NCBI GenBank assembly: GCA_964587555.1
Contig: CAZPLR010000002.1
Location: forward strand, 1-64,000
DNA: 64,000 nt
Direction of reading: 5' to 3'
DNA from: JAHHTP01 sp964587555
Lineage (GTDB): Bacteria; Bacillota; Clostridia; Oscillospirales; Ruminococcaceae
Shown: one piece after another, positions 8,757-17,727 of the stretch
Position numbering within the stretch: the stretch's first letter is position 1
Layout: each line of letters opens with the position of its first letter
The notes under the pieces: generated by a model
What the model was told of the DNA's origin: nothing
Databases searched by the model: none
The model's input: the letters and a program-made list of their open reading frames with translations, nothing else
Position numbers and translations under genes: made by a program

Positions 8757-9565
8757 TCATTCCTTCAGCGGAACACCTTTCGCATCGGTATTAATGCTGC
8801 CAGTGAGAATCATAATGCCCTCGACCAGTCCCCAGATTTCAGAAGCGATCGCTAAGGTAAAGCAGCTCAATACGCTGATCAGGAGCTGTGCAATCGCTTT
8901 TCCGGTATAGCCTAAATAAAAGTTATGCACGCCAAACGCGCCTAAGAAGATGCCAAGCAGACCAGCTGCCATCTTGCTTTTCGGCACCGCCGGAGCAGGC
9001 TGTACATACTGCTGATTCGGATCGTAATTCTGCTGCTCATACTGCGGCTGCTGCGGATTCTGAATCGGCTGACCGTACTGCGGCTGCTGCGGGTNNNNNN
9101 NNNNNNNNNNNNNNNNNNNNNNNNNNNNNNNNNNNNNNNNNNNNNNNNNNNNNNNNNNNNNNNNNNNNNNNNNNNNNNNNNNNNNNNNNNNNNNTACTGC
9201 GGCTGCTGCGGATTCTGAATCGGCTGACCGTACTGCGGCTGCTGCGGGTTCTGAGCCGGCTGATCGTACTGCGGCTGCTGCGGGTTCTGAACCGGCTGGT
9301 CGTACTGCGGCTGCTGCGGCGCTTCCGGAGCAGGAGCAGCGGGCGCTTCTGGCGCCGGTGCAGGGGCGGCTGGAGCAGCAGGCGTTTCGGAAATACCGCC
9401 GAAGATCGCACTGGCTGCGGTTACTTCCTCTTTCGCTTTTTCGATCTCCGCCTGATTGCCAAATGGATCAAGCGTCATATTCTCTGCTGCGCTTGGAGCG
9501 CTCGGCGCATCCTGCACATTCGGAGTCAAATCCGGCGTATTGGTAAAATTGGCGTTATTTTCCAT
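8757..9565 (-). CDS. TM2-domain protein with Pro/Gln repeat linker, interrupted by gap
   Basis: The N-terminal part (9565 down to 9195) begins MENNANFTNTPDLTPN and passes through an Ala/Pro-rich stretch into repeats of the type QPQYDQPVQNPQ. After the N gap the repeats continue and lead, in the frame ending at 8757, into KMAAGLLGIFLGAFGVHNFYLG, a TM2 domain with two membrane helices. One gene is therefore split by the gap; its length is not a multiple of three only because the 100 Ns are a placeholder. GGGAGGG precedes the ATG. A TGTTATAAT extended -10 box lies at 9619-9627. Function of TM2 proteins is not established. First gene of a three-gene operon. Confidence 0.75.
9040..9321 (-). repeat. 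36-bp tandem repeat encoding 12-residue Q/P/Y units
   Basis: Units starting TACTGCGGCTGCTGCGG on the plus strand begin at 9040, 9076, 9195, 9231, 9267 and 9303, each 36 bp apart on either side of the N gap. They encode 12-residue Pro-Gln-Tyr-Asp/Gly-Gln units in the linker of the TM2 protein. It is a coding minisatellite, not a CRISPR array. Confidence 0.9.
9095..9194. other. Assembly gap (100 N)
   Basis: Exactly 100 Ns, a standard placeholder for a gap of unknown length, sitting inside the 36-bp tandem repeat. Confidence 0.99.
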
Positions 9566-9760
9566 GATATGTACCCTCCCTCATTACTGCATTTTCGTGC
9601 GAAAATGCTGATGCTATAATTATAACACACTCTCATCAAAAAATAAAGCATTATTTTATAAACTTTTTATTTTTGTTGAAAATCTCAATTTGATTGCCCA
9701 AAATACTTTTATAAATGGAAATGTCTATGCCGCTTTATCAAAACAAATCGTGATTGTTTC

Positions 9761-9803
9761 AAAAAAACAAAAGTCCGAGTCTGCCGTATTTGACAAACTC
9801 GGA
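9761..9803 (-). terminator. Terminator of tRNA-Lys
   Basis: TCCGAGT (9774-9780) pairs with ACTCGGA (9797-9803); read leftward the stem is followed by CTTTTGTTTTTTT. Confidence 0.75.
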
Positions 9804-9809
9804 TTTCTG

Positions 9810-9885
9810 TGGTGAACCACCGGAGACTCGAACTCCGGACCCTCTGATTAAAAGTCAGATGCTCTGCCAGCTGAGCTAGTGATTC
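9810..9885 (-). tRNA. tRNA-Lys (anticodon TTT)
   Basis: Cloverleaf on the minus strand: acceptor GAATCAC/GTGGTTC, D-arm with GCTCAGCTGGCAGAGC, anticodon stem TCTGA/TCAGA around CTTTTAA, T-arm CGGAG TTCGAGT CTCCG, discriminator A and encoded CCA. Confidence 0.95.
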
Positions 9886-9908
9886 ATATCCTTTTTTAAC
9901 GCTTGTTT

Positions 9909-9937
9909 ATTATAGCACAGCTTCCCCGCTTTGTCAA
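9909..9937 (-). promoter_or_regulatory. Consensus promoter for tRNA-Lys
   Basis: On the minus strand a perfect TTGACA (9937-9932), a 17-nt spacer and a perfect TATAAT (9914-9909) lie 24 nt before the tRNA 5' end. Confidence 0.9.
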
Positions 9938-10083
9938 CTCATTTTTTCATTTTTTGTTTTATTTGACTTTTTCATTATCAATAAGCCTGTATATTTATAA
10001 TAAATGATAATTTTATGATTGGGTTCACAGAAGACAGGTTTTAAAAATCATGGAAAAGGAGGAACTTTACAGCTTGCAATCGG

Positions 10084-10112
10084 TTGTAATATAAAAAAGA
10101 ATATGCTATAAT
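10084..10112 (+). promoter_or_regulatory. Promoter of lepA
   Basis: TTGTAA (10084-10089), 17-nt spacer and an extended -10 element TGCTATAAT ending at 10112, about 80 nt before the lepA start. Confidence 0.75.
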
Positions 10113-10191
10113 AATCATGGATTGGAATAAACGGGCAGATTTCGTTTGAAAAAACGTATTTTTATCCCATGAGGAGAGGAAACAGCACAAT

Positions 10192-12003
10192 ATGGCATAT
10201 AACAAGGATTTGATCCGCAATTTTTCCATTATCGCGCACATCGACCACGGAAAAAGCACGCTTGCCGACCGTATTTTAGAGCATACCAGCGCGGTTGAAA
10301 AACGGGAGATGGAGGATCAGCTGTTAGATAACATGGAGATCGAGCGAGAGCGCGGCATCACAATCAAGGCGCGCGCCGTAAAGGTCACTTATAAAGCGCA
10401 GGACGGCAACACCTACGAATTAAACCTCATCGACACTCCTGGACACGTCGACTTTAATTATGAGGTTTCACGTTCTTTGGCCGCCTGTGAGGGCGCGGTT
10501 TTGGTTGTGGACGCATCACAGGGCATCGAAGCACAGACGCTTGCAAACACCTATCTTGCGGTAGATCACGATCTGGAGGTTATCCCGGTCATCAATAAAA
10601 TCGACCTGCCAAGCGCTGATCCGGAGCGCGTTTGTCACGAGATCGAGGACGTTATCGGCATTCCGGCAATGGACGCGCCGCTGATATCCGCAAAGCAGGA
10701 TCTCAACATCGACGCGGTATTAGAGGCGGTTGTCGCAGGCGTTCCAGCGCCTGACGGCGATGAAAACGCGCCGCTGCAGGCGTTGATTTTCGACTCCTAC
10801 TACGATTCCTATAAGGGCGTTATCGTTTATGTCAGGGTCAAGGAGGGCTGTGTTTCGGTGAAAAACCGCATCCGTATGATGGCAACCGGCACCGAATTTG
10901 ACGTAGTAGAGCTGGGCTATATGGGGGCAAAGACGATGGTTCCAACCGATTGCCTGCGTGCGGGAGAGGTTGGCTATATTGCCGCAAGCATCAAATCGAT
11001 CGGCGATACCCGCGTCGGCGATACGGTGACGCTTGCTTCTGCTCCGGCAAAACAGCCGCTGCCGGGCTACCGCAAGGTAAATCCAATGGTATTCTGCGGC
11101 ATCTATCCTGCCGACGGCGCAAAGTATCAGGATCTTCGGGACGCGCTTGACAAATTGCAGCTCAACGACGCATCGCTTTCTTTTGAACCGGAAACCTCCA
11201 TCGCATTAGGCTTTGGTTTTCGCTGCGGCTTTTTAGGGCTTCTGCACATGGAGATCATCGAGGAGCGGCTGGAACGAGAGTTCAATCTAGACCTGATTAC
11301 TACCGCGCCATCGGTTATCTACCGCATCACCAAGACCGACGGGGAAGTTGCGGTTATCGACAATCCGACCAATTATCCGGACGTATCGGTCATTCAAACC
11401 GCAGAAGAACCGTTTATCAAGGCGAGTATCCTTACCCCGACCGAGTTCGTCGGCAACATTATGGAGCTATGTCAGAACCGCAGAGGGGAATTCAAGGATA
11501 TGAAATACTTGGAGGACACGCGCGTTGAGATGCACTATGAGCTTCCGCTCAACGAAGTAATCTACGACTTCTTTGATGCGCTGAAGTCCCGCACACGCGG
11601 CTATGCGTCATTTGATTACGAGCTATGCGGCTATCGCCCGTCCAAGCTGGTCAAGCTGGACATCATGCTGAACGGCGAGGTCGTCGACGCGCTCAGTTTC
11701 ATTGTCCACGCAGACAAAGCGTATGCGCGCGCACGCAGGATTGCTGAGAAGCTAAAGGAAAATATTCCGCGGCAGCTATTTGAAGTACCGATCCAAGCTG
11801 CCATCGGCGGGAAGATCATCGCCCGTGAAACGGTCAAAGCGCTGCGCAAGGACGTTTTGGCAAAGTGCTACGGCGGCGACATCACCCGAAAGAAGAAGCT
11901 GCTGGAGAAGCAGAAGGAGGGCAAGAAGCGGATGCGTCAGCTTGGCAGCATTGAGGTTCCTCCGGAAGCCTTCATGGCAGTGCTGAAATTAGACGACGAA
12001 TAA
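10192..12003 (+). CDS. lepA: Elongation factor 4 (LepA)
   Basis: Ribosome-bound translational GTPase that back-translocates or rescues stalled ribosomes. The 603-residue length is standard. GTPase motifs are AHIDHGKSTLADRIL (G1), RGITIKA (G2), DTPGHVDF (G3) and NKIDLP (G4). The LepA-specific C-terminal domain is present, with GGDITRKKKLLEKQKEGKKR near the end. GAGGAGAGG precedes the ATG. The gene is monocistronic, with its own promoter and a hairpin after it, and reads rightward, opposite to most neighbours. Confidence 0.97.
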   Translation: MAYNKDLIRNFSIIAHIDHGKSTLADRILEHTSAVEKREMEDQLLDNMEIERERGITIKARAVKVTYKAQDGNTYELNLIDTPGHVDFNYEVSRSLAACEGAVLVVDASQGIEAQTLANTYLAVDHDLEVIPVINKIDLPSADPERVCHEIEDVIGIPAMDAPLISAKQDLNIDAVLEAVVAGVPAPDGDENAPLQALIFDSYYDSYKGVIVYVRVKEGCVSVKNRIRMMATGTEFDVVELGYMGAKTMVPTDCLRAGEVGYIAASIKSIGDTRVGDTVTLASAPAKQPLPGYRKVNPMVFCGIYPADGAKYQDLRDALDKLQLNDASLSFEPETSIALGFGFRCGFLGLLHMEIIEERLEREFNLDLITTAPSVIYRITKTDGEVAVIDNPTNYPDVSVIQTAEEPFIKASILTPTEFVGNIMELCQNRRGEFKDMKYLEDTRVEMHYELPLNEVIYDFFDALKSRTRGYASFDYELCGYRPSKLVKLDIMLNGEVVDALSFIVHADKAYARARRIAEKLKENIPRQLFEVPIQAAIGGKIIARETVKALRKDVLAKCYGGDITRKKKLLEKQKEGKKRMRQLGSIEVPPEAFMAVLKLDDE

Positions 12004-12040
12004 CAAAAGAAGCCCCACCCGGGAAAAACCGGATGGGGCT
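12004..12040 (-). terminator. Terminator between convergent lepA and GH9 genes
   Basis: AGCCCCACCCGG (12011-12022) pairs with CCGGATGGGGCT (12029-12040) with one mismatch. Read leftward, it is followed by TCTTTTGTT, the better U-tract; rightward the tract is weak. Confidence 0.75.
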
Positions 12041-12064
12041 AACAAATTCTTTGGAATATACAGC

Positions 12065-13837
12065 TTATCTCTTCTTCATGCAAAGTGCATAGAGATACCA
12101 GCTGGCATGCGGAATCCACTGCTCCGCCCAGCGCCAGTTATCGATAACCTGCTCGCTTGGCTCTCTGTGGTAGGCAATGCCGCTCTCATCATCTATCGCG
12201 CTGGTGATGCCGTTGACAATACCGCCGGGGCACTGGATGAAATCTCTCCGATCCTCCTCGAAGAAATAATCGATGTTATTTCTGCCCTCGCCCTCAAGCA
12301 TACAGCTATCAAACGGATTCAAGCCCAGTACCCAGTTGATCTGATCATCTGCATAGCACAGCAGTCCGGCCTTAAGCGCCTCGTCCTGCGTCCAGTCGGA
12401 AAGCGAACGCGCCGCTGTCGCCAACGAGGCGATTCTCGCATTTTCCCCCTGCCACCACGGCGCGGTTTCGACGTCGTGCGGATAGAAGAACTGCGTTTTG
12501 CGTTCGCCGTTTCCATGCTCGACATACTGTCTTGCATAGCCAAACGGGTTATTCACCTCGTTCGTCACCGCCAGCTCATGCCGCATCAGTTTTTCGCAGA
12601 GCGAAACGATCTCCTCCCGATCCTCCTTCTGCCGCTCGATCGCGCAGTAATTGAGCAGATTAACAACCGGCATGCCGGCGTCTGCCGCATGGAAGAACGG
12701 ACGTGTTTCGTCGTTAACACGCAGATAGCCCATGGTATCATCTGCCGCCACATAGCGAGCCTTGATCCTCTTTGCCATTGCTCTGGCGCGACGAAGATAG
12801 TCGATCTCCTTGGTGGTCTTATAAATTTCCACCAATGCATCTAATGCGCAGTACTCATCCAGCAAATTCCACTTGCCGTCGTTTGCGTAAAGCTCATTAT
12901 GCGCAGCAAGGTAATCGTATGCGCTGACCGCCGCCTTCAGGTATTCCTCTTTGCTGTAGTCGCTCGGATATGTCGTACGCGCCGCATAGGCAAGCGCCGC
13001 GATCGCGTAGCCGCCGCCGGAGCGGAAGGAGGTTTCATAATCATATTCCGTAATTTCATCGATATTGCCCCAGGAACTGCCACCCTTGCGCCCGGTCGGG
13101 TTGCGGGAATAGCAGCCGATCACGCGCATTGAGGCGACCGGTCCATAAGCGTCCATTGTTCTGCTCTTGGTGAAATAAAAGCCGCCGGACGGCGCTCTCA
13201 TCCGCATAAGGAAATCCGCACCGTACATTCCTTCCTCCATCATGCGGCGTTTGAGCATCGTATAATACGGATAATCCGCCTCTTCCAGCAGGTCGCAGCA
13301 TTTGAAAAACGCATAAGCGGAGAATGATGCCTGCTGCGGATTGAAATAGCTGGTATGGTTTAAATGGGAAAGATGCACGCCGTAATCGCCGGTCGCGTCG
13401 TACCAGCCGCCGTGCGCGTCGATCCTGCCCGGCTTTTTGCCGTACTGGAACGGGATATTCTTATCCGCCGCCTCATATTCGCCGGTGGAGCGCTGTGCCT
13501 TGAAATAATAGCTGACAGCGCTTAAGGTGCTGGTTTCCAGCAGGTTCGGCGCGATCTCAAACGGATAGGAGCGGGATTTTCCGCCCTTATCATCCTCCAC
13601 CTCGATGTAATATCTGCCCGAAGCGGTCACCTCGTCAAACCGCATGGTAAAGTAATAGCCGGTTTTCCAGCGGTCTACCTCACCGACCTCCTCCAAAGCG
13701 CCCTCATAGACCGTTTTTTCGGTCTTATCGTCGATCACACGGAACAAGACCGGTGTTTCCTCCGCATTTCTGCGATAAACAGCCCTTTTGGTGTCGGCGC
13801 AGTCATAGCCGATATGGTTGGTGAAGATGTTTAACAT
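12065..13837 (-). CDS. Glycoside hydrolase family 9 enzyme with N-terminal Ig-like domain
   Basis: A 590-residue protein with an N-terminal Ig-like CelD_N-type domain (about residues 1-95, starting MLNIFTNHIGYD and including GRYYIEVED) followed by a GH9 (alpha/alpha)6 catalytic domain. The catalytic Asp pair lies in HGGWYDATGDYGVHLSH, which has one extra residue compared with the common DAGD motif. The acid Glu is probably in WRWAEQWIPHASW near the C-terminus, and NWVLGLNPFDSCM is another GH9 signature. There is no signal peptide, so it should act in the cytoplasm on imported oligosaccharides, unlike secreted cellulases. It is the last gene of the DUF6259-MFS-GH9 set, 36 nt after the transporter. 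Exact substrate (beta-glucan or amino-sugar oligomer) is open. Confidence 0.82.
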   Translation of the reverse strand: MLNIFTNHIGYDCADTKRAVYRRNAEETPVLFRVIDDKTEKTVYEGALEEVGEVDRWKTGYYFTMRFDEVTASGRYYIEVEDDKGGKSRSYPFEIAPNLLETSTLSAVSYYFKAQRSTGEYEAADKNIPFQYGKKPGRIDAHGGWYDATGDYGVHLSHLNHTSYFNPQQASFSAYAFFKCCDLLEEADYPYYTMLKRRMMEEGMYGADFLMRMRAPSGGFYFTKSRTMDAYGPVASMRVIGCYSRNPTGRKGGSSWGNIDEITEYDYETSFRSGGGYAIAALAYAARTTYPSDYSKEEYLKAAVSAYDYLAAHNELYANDGKWNLLDEYCALDALVEIYKTTKEIDYLRRARAMAKRIKARYVAADDTMGYLRVNDETRPFFHAADAGMPVVNLLNYCAIERQKEDREEIVSLCEKLMRHELAVTNEVNNPFGYARQYVEHGNGERKTQFFYPHDVETAPWWQGENARIASLATAARSLSDWTQDEALKAGLLCYADDQINWVLGLNPFDSCMLEGEGRNNIDYFFEEDRRDFIQCPGGIVNGITSAIDDESGIAYHREPSEQVIDNWRWAEQWIPHASWYLYALCMKKR

Positions 13838-13873
13838 ATAAAATTCCTCCTTTTTCTCTGCCTATGGGCAGGT

Positions 13874-15088
13874 TTATTCTGTAATTTCCCCACTTTCCTC
13901 CAAAACCGGATGCGCCTTTTGATACGCCTCCGCTTTGCTGAAGGTCAAAGCAAACGCTGCAACCGCCACAGCGGTCAAAATACTGTCAAACAACAAAATG
14001 GACGAAATCTCAAAATGATCCGCCAAAATACCGCTGATCGGCGTAAAGATAATGCGGGAGAAGAACGTTCCCAGAATACCGTTTAACGACTGAGCGGTTG
14101 CGCGCATCGACTTCGGCACATTATCGTTGATATAACGAATCAAGCTGTAGCTGAACCCGACAAAGCCGCAGCCGGAAAGCATGTTAATCAGCAGGATTGC
14201 GACGGTATTCGTGACCATCGACATCCCGAACCAGCGCAGCGCCGCCGCCGTACCGGCAAACAGCATAAGACTCTTGGTTCCAAATCTTTTTTGCAATCTC
14301 CCGGCAAACCAGAAAAATGGAATCTCCGAAAGCGCGCCGAAGGTGGACATCAGCCCCACCATGACCGAAGACGCTCCCAATTCATTTTTGTAGTAAATCG
14401 AGAAAAACTGAGAGAAGAACGCGCCGCCTACGCTATAAATGATATTGAATACAAACATACAGACAAGCCGTCTATCCTTCAACAGCAGCGTATATTTTAC
14501 CCTTTGCTTTTTCTTGCGGTGTCCCGAAACCTGCGGAACCATAAAATAGGCGACGCCTGTAACCGTCATAAAAATGGCTACCATCCAGAAAATTTGATTA
14601 TAATTCGTGCCGACTGCAAAGCCGATCAGCGCGGCGCAGGCTGCATAGCCCAGCGTTCCGCCCAAACGGATCTGTCCAAAGTCCCATCGGGTATTTTCCA
14701 GCGCCTCAAGCGTGTAATTATCCTGCAAAGTGACGGCAGGATTAAAAAACACATTGAAAAGCAAGACGCAAAGCGCAAGCCAAAGCACTGTTTTAGAGAA
14801 GTAAAACGCAAGCCCGACCAAAGCGGATGCCAAAAGCAAAAATGCGATAATGCGGTTTTTACTCTTGCTCTTATCGCTTAAAATCCCCCACAGCGGCTGA
14901 ATTAGCACCAGCGCCGTTGTGGAAACAGCGCTTAAAATGCCAAGCTGTGTTTTGGAAAAGCCATTCTGATCCAAAAACAAATTCAAGTAGACGTTATAGA
15001 TCGCCTGCCCGGCATAAAATACGACGTAAATAATGAATAACTGAAACGGAAACGGCGTTTTCTCCGTCTGCTTATGATTTTTCCCCAA
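13874..15088 (-). CDS. MFS transporter, oligosaccharide:H+ symporter-like
   Basis: A 404-residue major facilitator with about twelve membrane segments. It starts with FPFQLFIIYVVFYAGQAIYN, followed by LGILSAVSTTALVLIQPLWGILSDKSKSKN, which carries the loop 2-3 MFS signature (GILSDKSKSK), and has an MFS_1-like/LacY-type layout. The start is taken as TTG 15088 with GAGGAAGA upstream; the longer open frame is rich in basic residues and lacks a ribosome site. Between two glycosidase-type genes, its likely role is sugar or oligosaccharide import for them. A candidate promoter (TTGACA at 15190-15185, TGGTACGCT 17 nt on) lies in the 211-nt gap upstream. Confidence 0.8.
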   Translation of the reverse strand: MGKNHKQTEKTPFPFQLFIIYVVFYAGQAIYNVYLNLFLDQNGFSKTQLGILSAVSTTALVLIQPLWGILSDKSKSKNRIIAFLLLASALVGLAFYFSKTVLWLALCVLLFNVFFNPAVTLQDNYTLEALENTRWDFGQIRLGGTLGYAACAALIGFAVGTNYNQIFWMVAIFMTVTGVAYFMVPQVSGHRKKKQRVKYTLLLKDRRLVCMFVFNIIYSVGGAFFSQFFSIYYKNELGASSVMVGLMSTFGALSEIPFFWFAGRLQKRFGTKSLMLFAGTAAALRWFGMSMVTNTVAILLINMLSGCGFVGFSYSLIRYINDNVPKSMRATAQSLNGILGTFFSRIIFTPISGILADHFEISSILLFDSILTAVAVAAFALTFSKAEAYQKAHPVLEESGEITE

Positions 15089-15299
15089 GGGTATTCTTCC
15101 TCTCTGCTTATCTCTCCACACGGTATGTTTTCTTTTTCTCTGACACACACCGTTTAAAGACAGCGTACCACAAGCAGAAATCTTTGTCAATCCTTTTCGC
15201 TTACAAATCGATTCCGGCAGCTTTTTCTTAAAAACTCGCTTGCTGGTTGCGATAAAATAAATCATTTATCCGCTCAGTCGAATCAAAAGCGAAGAAAGA

Positions 15300-17372
15300 T
15301 CACGCTTCGATCCATGTAACGCAAAGCGGCGGAAGTATCAATTCCGCCTTCCCCTCTCTCAGTTTTAAGCTTTCGCTGAGCTGCGCAAGCGGATAATCGC
15401 CTTCCTTCCAATCCGCTTTGTCTGCCGCAAGAGAGACCTTAGCGTCAACATTCTGACCGTTTAGCAGAATCAGGAAACGTTTTCCCGTTTCCTTTTCCAT
15501 CCAAGCTGCGCCCAGCACGGCAGGCGACTCAACAATTCCAAATTCCGCGCACTTGGAGGATTCACAGTGCAGACGCGGCGCGTTATCCTCCAGCTTTGGC
15601 GGACGGAGCATAACGCCGTGTGAAAGAACATTGTGAAGCACTTGGCGGGCAGAAACAATTTTTTGAAAGAACGCCTTTTCCGGCATTACTTCGTACATAT
15701 CAGGCGTGATCCAGCCCAACTGCTCGCCGAATAAAAGCGACTGCATATAAAAGATCACCATGCCGTCCCGATCCATCTCCTGCATACCGTGATAATAGAT
15801 GCCAAAGGTTGAAACCATGCCGGTGTAAAGTGCCGGAAAAACCGGAACCTGATGATTCCTGATCCATGTCCAGCTTAAGTACCCCGGAATATGTTTCATA
15901 AAAGGCTCGGCAGTACATTCTGTTGTGAGGACAGCTCCTTTTTTGCACCGTGCTGCGCGCTCTGTCATCAGGTTATAGCTTTCGACCCACCAGCTTCCGC
16001 CGCCCGGAAGGTGGTTATGGCTCCTGTCCATGCAAAGCTCCGCCTTTGCGGCGGCGATCTGATCGATATATAAGCCGTCGAACCCGCTGTGACAGAAAAG
16101 CTCCTCCGCAAGATTCACAATCGTATCCTGCCACAGAGCAGTAGAAGGGCACATCACCGCCAAAACGGTATGCTCACCATTTTCCTCAACAGCAGAATAG
16201 CTTTCCACAAACGGCTTTCCCTTTTCGTCCTTTGTCGCCGATGGCAGTGCCTTTTTGGTAAACTGCCAGTCGATTATTCCCTTATCGCGCGTATCCCAAA
16301 GTCTGCCGTTAATATATGGCATCACACGGATTCCCGCCTCCTGCATCCGGCGGACCTCCTCCAAAACAAACTGCTTAACCGGAAGATAGTGCGGATAATC
16401 ATTGTCAAACGGATTTGTATGCCAGTGATACAGGTGAACCGCACATTTCACCCCGGATTCCTTTGCCGCGCGGATGACCGGTTCAGAAAAGCCCGGCTCA
16501 TTTGCATAAACCAAAAACCACAGATCGATCTCGGAGAGCCAGTCCGCGTCCGCTCTTTCATATTTTCCCATTTTCGGAAGCCACGAAGCGTTTTTCTCCA
16601 TCCATTTTTTATACACCTGCGCCGCATCGTACCAATCCCCGTTGATCGCCTGCCAGACGCACTCCCCGCAAAGGCTCTGCCCGTTCCCGCCACAGTCGAT
16701 CCCGCAAAGCGGCATATTTGCTCCAAGCATCATATAAGGCGCATTTTCCTCTCTGTCGTACTGAAAGCGCTTCACCGCAGGCTTTGGATCATGAACGCCG
16801 TAATAAATTCCCCTTCCGGCGTCTTTATCCCAAACCGCCATGAACTGGAAGGACACGCCGTAGGACGGGTAATTCTCCTCTGAATGATAACGGTGTCCGT
16901 ACAGCGCACTGTCTGATGCCATGACCTCCCCGGAGCCATATGGTGTCAAAAACTGCACGCTCTCTCCCACATCAAACCAAAGTGTCGGATAGTCGCAGCT
17001 GATCAGCGCATACTCTTCATTCTGAAGATCGAGCATCGTCTGAAAAGATATACGGTTCTGCGCCGCGTCACAGCGCATCGAAAGAATTGCCGTGAGTCCC
17101 GGCAGTCTGCTGCATCCCCCAAGGGTCAGCACAAAATCATTCCCCGCCTGAGTCATCCCGCACTCGGTAAAATCCTTTTCAGAAGAAAGCTTTACCTCCT
17201 CCCCGTCCGAAAGCCTTCTTGCAGTCATTGAAAACAGCGGGCAGCCTTTTCCTCGCTCGGTCAAAAAAGCCTTCCCGCTTTCCGCATCGCGCACTTCGTT
17301 AACCGAGATGCCGCCGTCCGACAGCAAAAGCGTCACGCTAAGTGCGCCGGATTTGATATTCTTTTTTTTCAT
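15300..17372 (-). CDS. DUF6259-type putative glycoside hydrolase
   Basis: A 690-residue protein without a signal peptide. The first about 250 residues are a beta-rich domain (LLLSDGGISVNEVRDAESG at the start), and the middle has a TIM-barrel-like pattern: KCAVHLYHWHTNPFDNDYPH, GIRVMPYINGRLWD, FDGLYIDQIAAAKAELC and KGAVLTTECTAEPF. The Asp in LYIDQ and Glu in TTECTA lie where glycosidase barrels carry catalytic acids. This architecture matches proteins annotated as DUF6259; no biochemical activity can be read directly. It has its own consensus promoter and heads the locus with the MFS and GH9 genes. Confidence 0.62.
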   Translation of the reverse strand: MKKKNIKSGALSVTLLLSDGGISVNEVRDAESGKAFLTERGKGCPLFSMTARRLSDGEEVKLSSEKDFTECGMTQAGNDFVLTLGGCSRLPGLTAILSMRCDAAQNRISFQTMLDLQNEEYALISCDYPTLWFDVGESVQFLTPYGSGEVMASDSALYGHRYHSEENYPSYGVSFQFMAVWDKDAGRGIYYGVHDPKPAVKRFQYDREENAPYMMLGANMPLCGIDCGGNGQSLCGECVWQAINGDWYDAAQVYKKWMEKNASWLPKMGKYERADADWLSEIDLWFLVYANEPGFSEPVIRAAKESGVKCAVHLYHWHTNPFDNDYPHYLPVKQFVLEEVRRMQEAGIRVMPYINGRLWDTRDKGIIDWQFTKKALPSATKDEKGKPFVESYSAVEENGEHTVLAVMCPSTALWQDTIVNLAEELFCHSGFDGLYIDQIAAAKAELCMDRSHNHLPGGGSWWVESYNLMTERAARCKKGAVLTTECTAEPFMKHIPGYLSWTWIRNHQVPVFPALYTGMVSTFGIYYHGMQEMDRDGMVIFYMQSLLFGEQLGWITPDMYEVMPEKAFFQKIVSARQVLHNVLSHGVMLRPPKLEDNAPRLHCESSKCAEFGIVESPAVLGAAWMEKETGKRFLILLNGQNVDAKVSLAADKADWKEGDYPLAQLSESLKLREGKAELILPPLCVTWIEA

Positions 17373-17393
17373 CCTTATTTTCCCCCTTCTCTG

Positions 17394-17451
17394 CCGCGCT
17401 GTAACACGCGCGGTCTGATTTCATTATAAAGTGCTGTATGGAAAAAGTCAA
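17394..17451 (-). promoter_or_regulatory. Promoter of the DUF6259 gene with inverted repeat at the start site
   Basis: Minus strand TTGACT (17451-17446), 17-nt spacer and TATAAT (17428-17423). CCGCGC (17394-17399) and GCGCGG (17408-17413) form an inverted repeat at the predicted transcription start, a possible operator. Confidence 0.7.
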
Positions 17452-17677
17452 GCAAAAAAACCGCCCGGATTGCTCTGAGCGAATTTCATTTTTTATGATT
17501 CCTTTCACTGCAGCTTTATAGCTTGAATATCCATATACCGCATCCGCACAAAAGACGCCGAACACGGCTTTTACCGCAGCTGAAGTGGTTGAAATTCTTG
17601 CCTTTCGCCAATGCAAAACTTTGTTTATTTGTCTTTCATATATTATAATATAAATTTTATTTTTTCGCCGTCGGATA
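17452..17677. other. Non-coding stretch, no feature recognised
   Basis: Between the DUF6259 promoter and the terminator of the lipoprotein gene. No coding pattern or ribosome site stands out; open frames here lack family resemblance. Confidence 0.5.
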
Positions 17678-17711
17678 GAAAAACACCGGAGGATGGAACT
17701 CATCCTCCGGT
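17678..17711 (-). terminator. Terminator after the DUF1266 lipoprotein gene
   Basis: ACCGGAGGATG (17685-17695) pairs perfectly with CATCCTCCGGT (17701-17711); read leftward it ends in GTTTTTC. Confidence 0.9.
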
Positions 17712-17727
17712 TCAGTCATTGCGGTGA

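Noticed and set aside
9040..9321. Regular 36-bp units looking like a CRISPR array
   Set aside because: Units are directly contiguous with no unique spacers and encode a repetitive linker in a real gene.
8888..9619. Open frames on both strands across the first N gap with Arg/Leu or Arg/Ser repeats
   Set aside because: They are shadow frames of the 36-bp repeat; only the frame ending in the TM2 domain makes a coherent protein.
12107..12844. 245-codon plus-strand frame opposite the GH9 gene
   Set aside because: Antisense to a well-supported GH9 enzyme, no ribosome site, no family resemblance.
17338..17703. 121-codon minus-strand frame upstream of the DUF6259 gene
   Set aside because: It crosses the DUF6259 promoter and a terminator stem and has no ribosome site.
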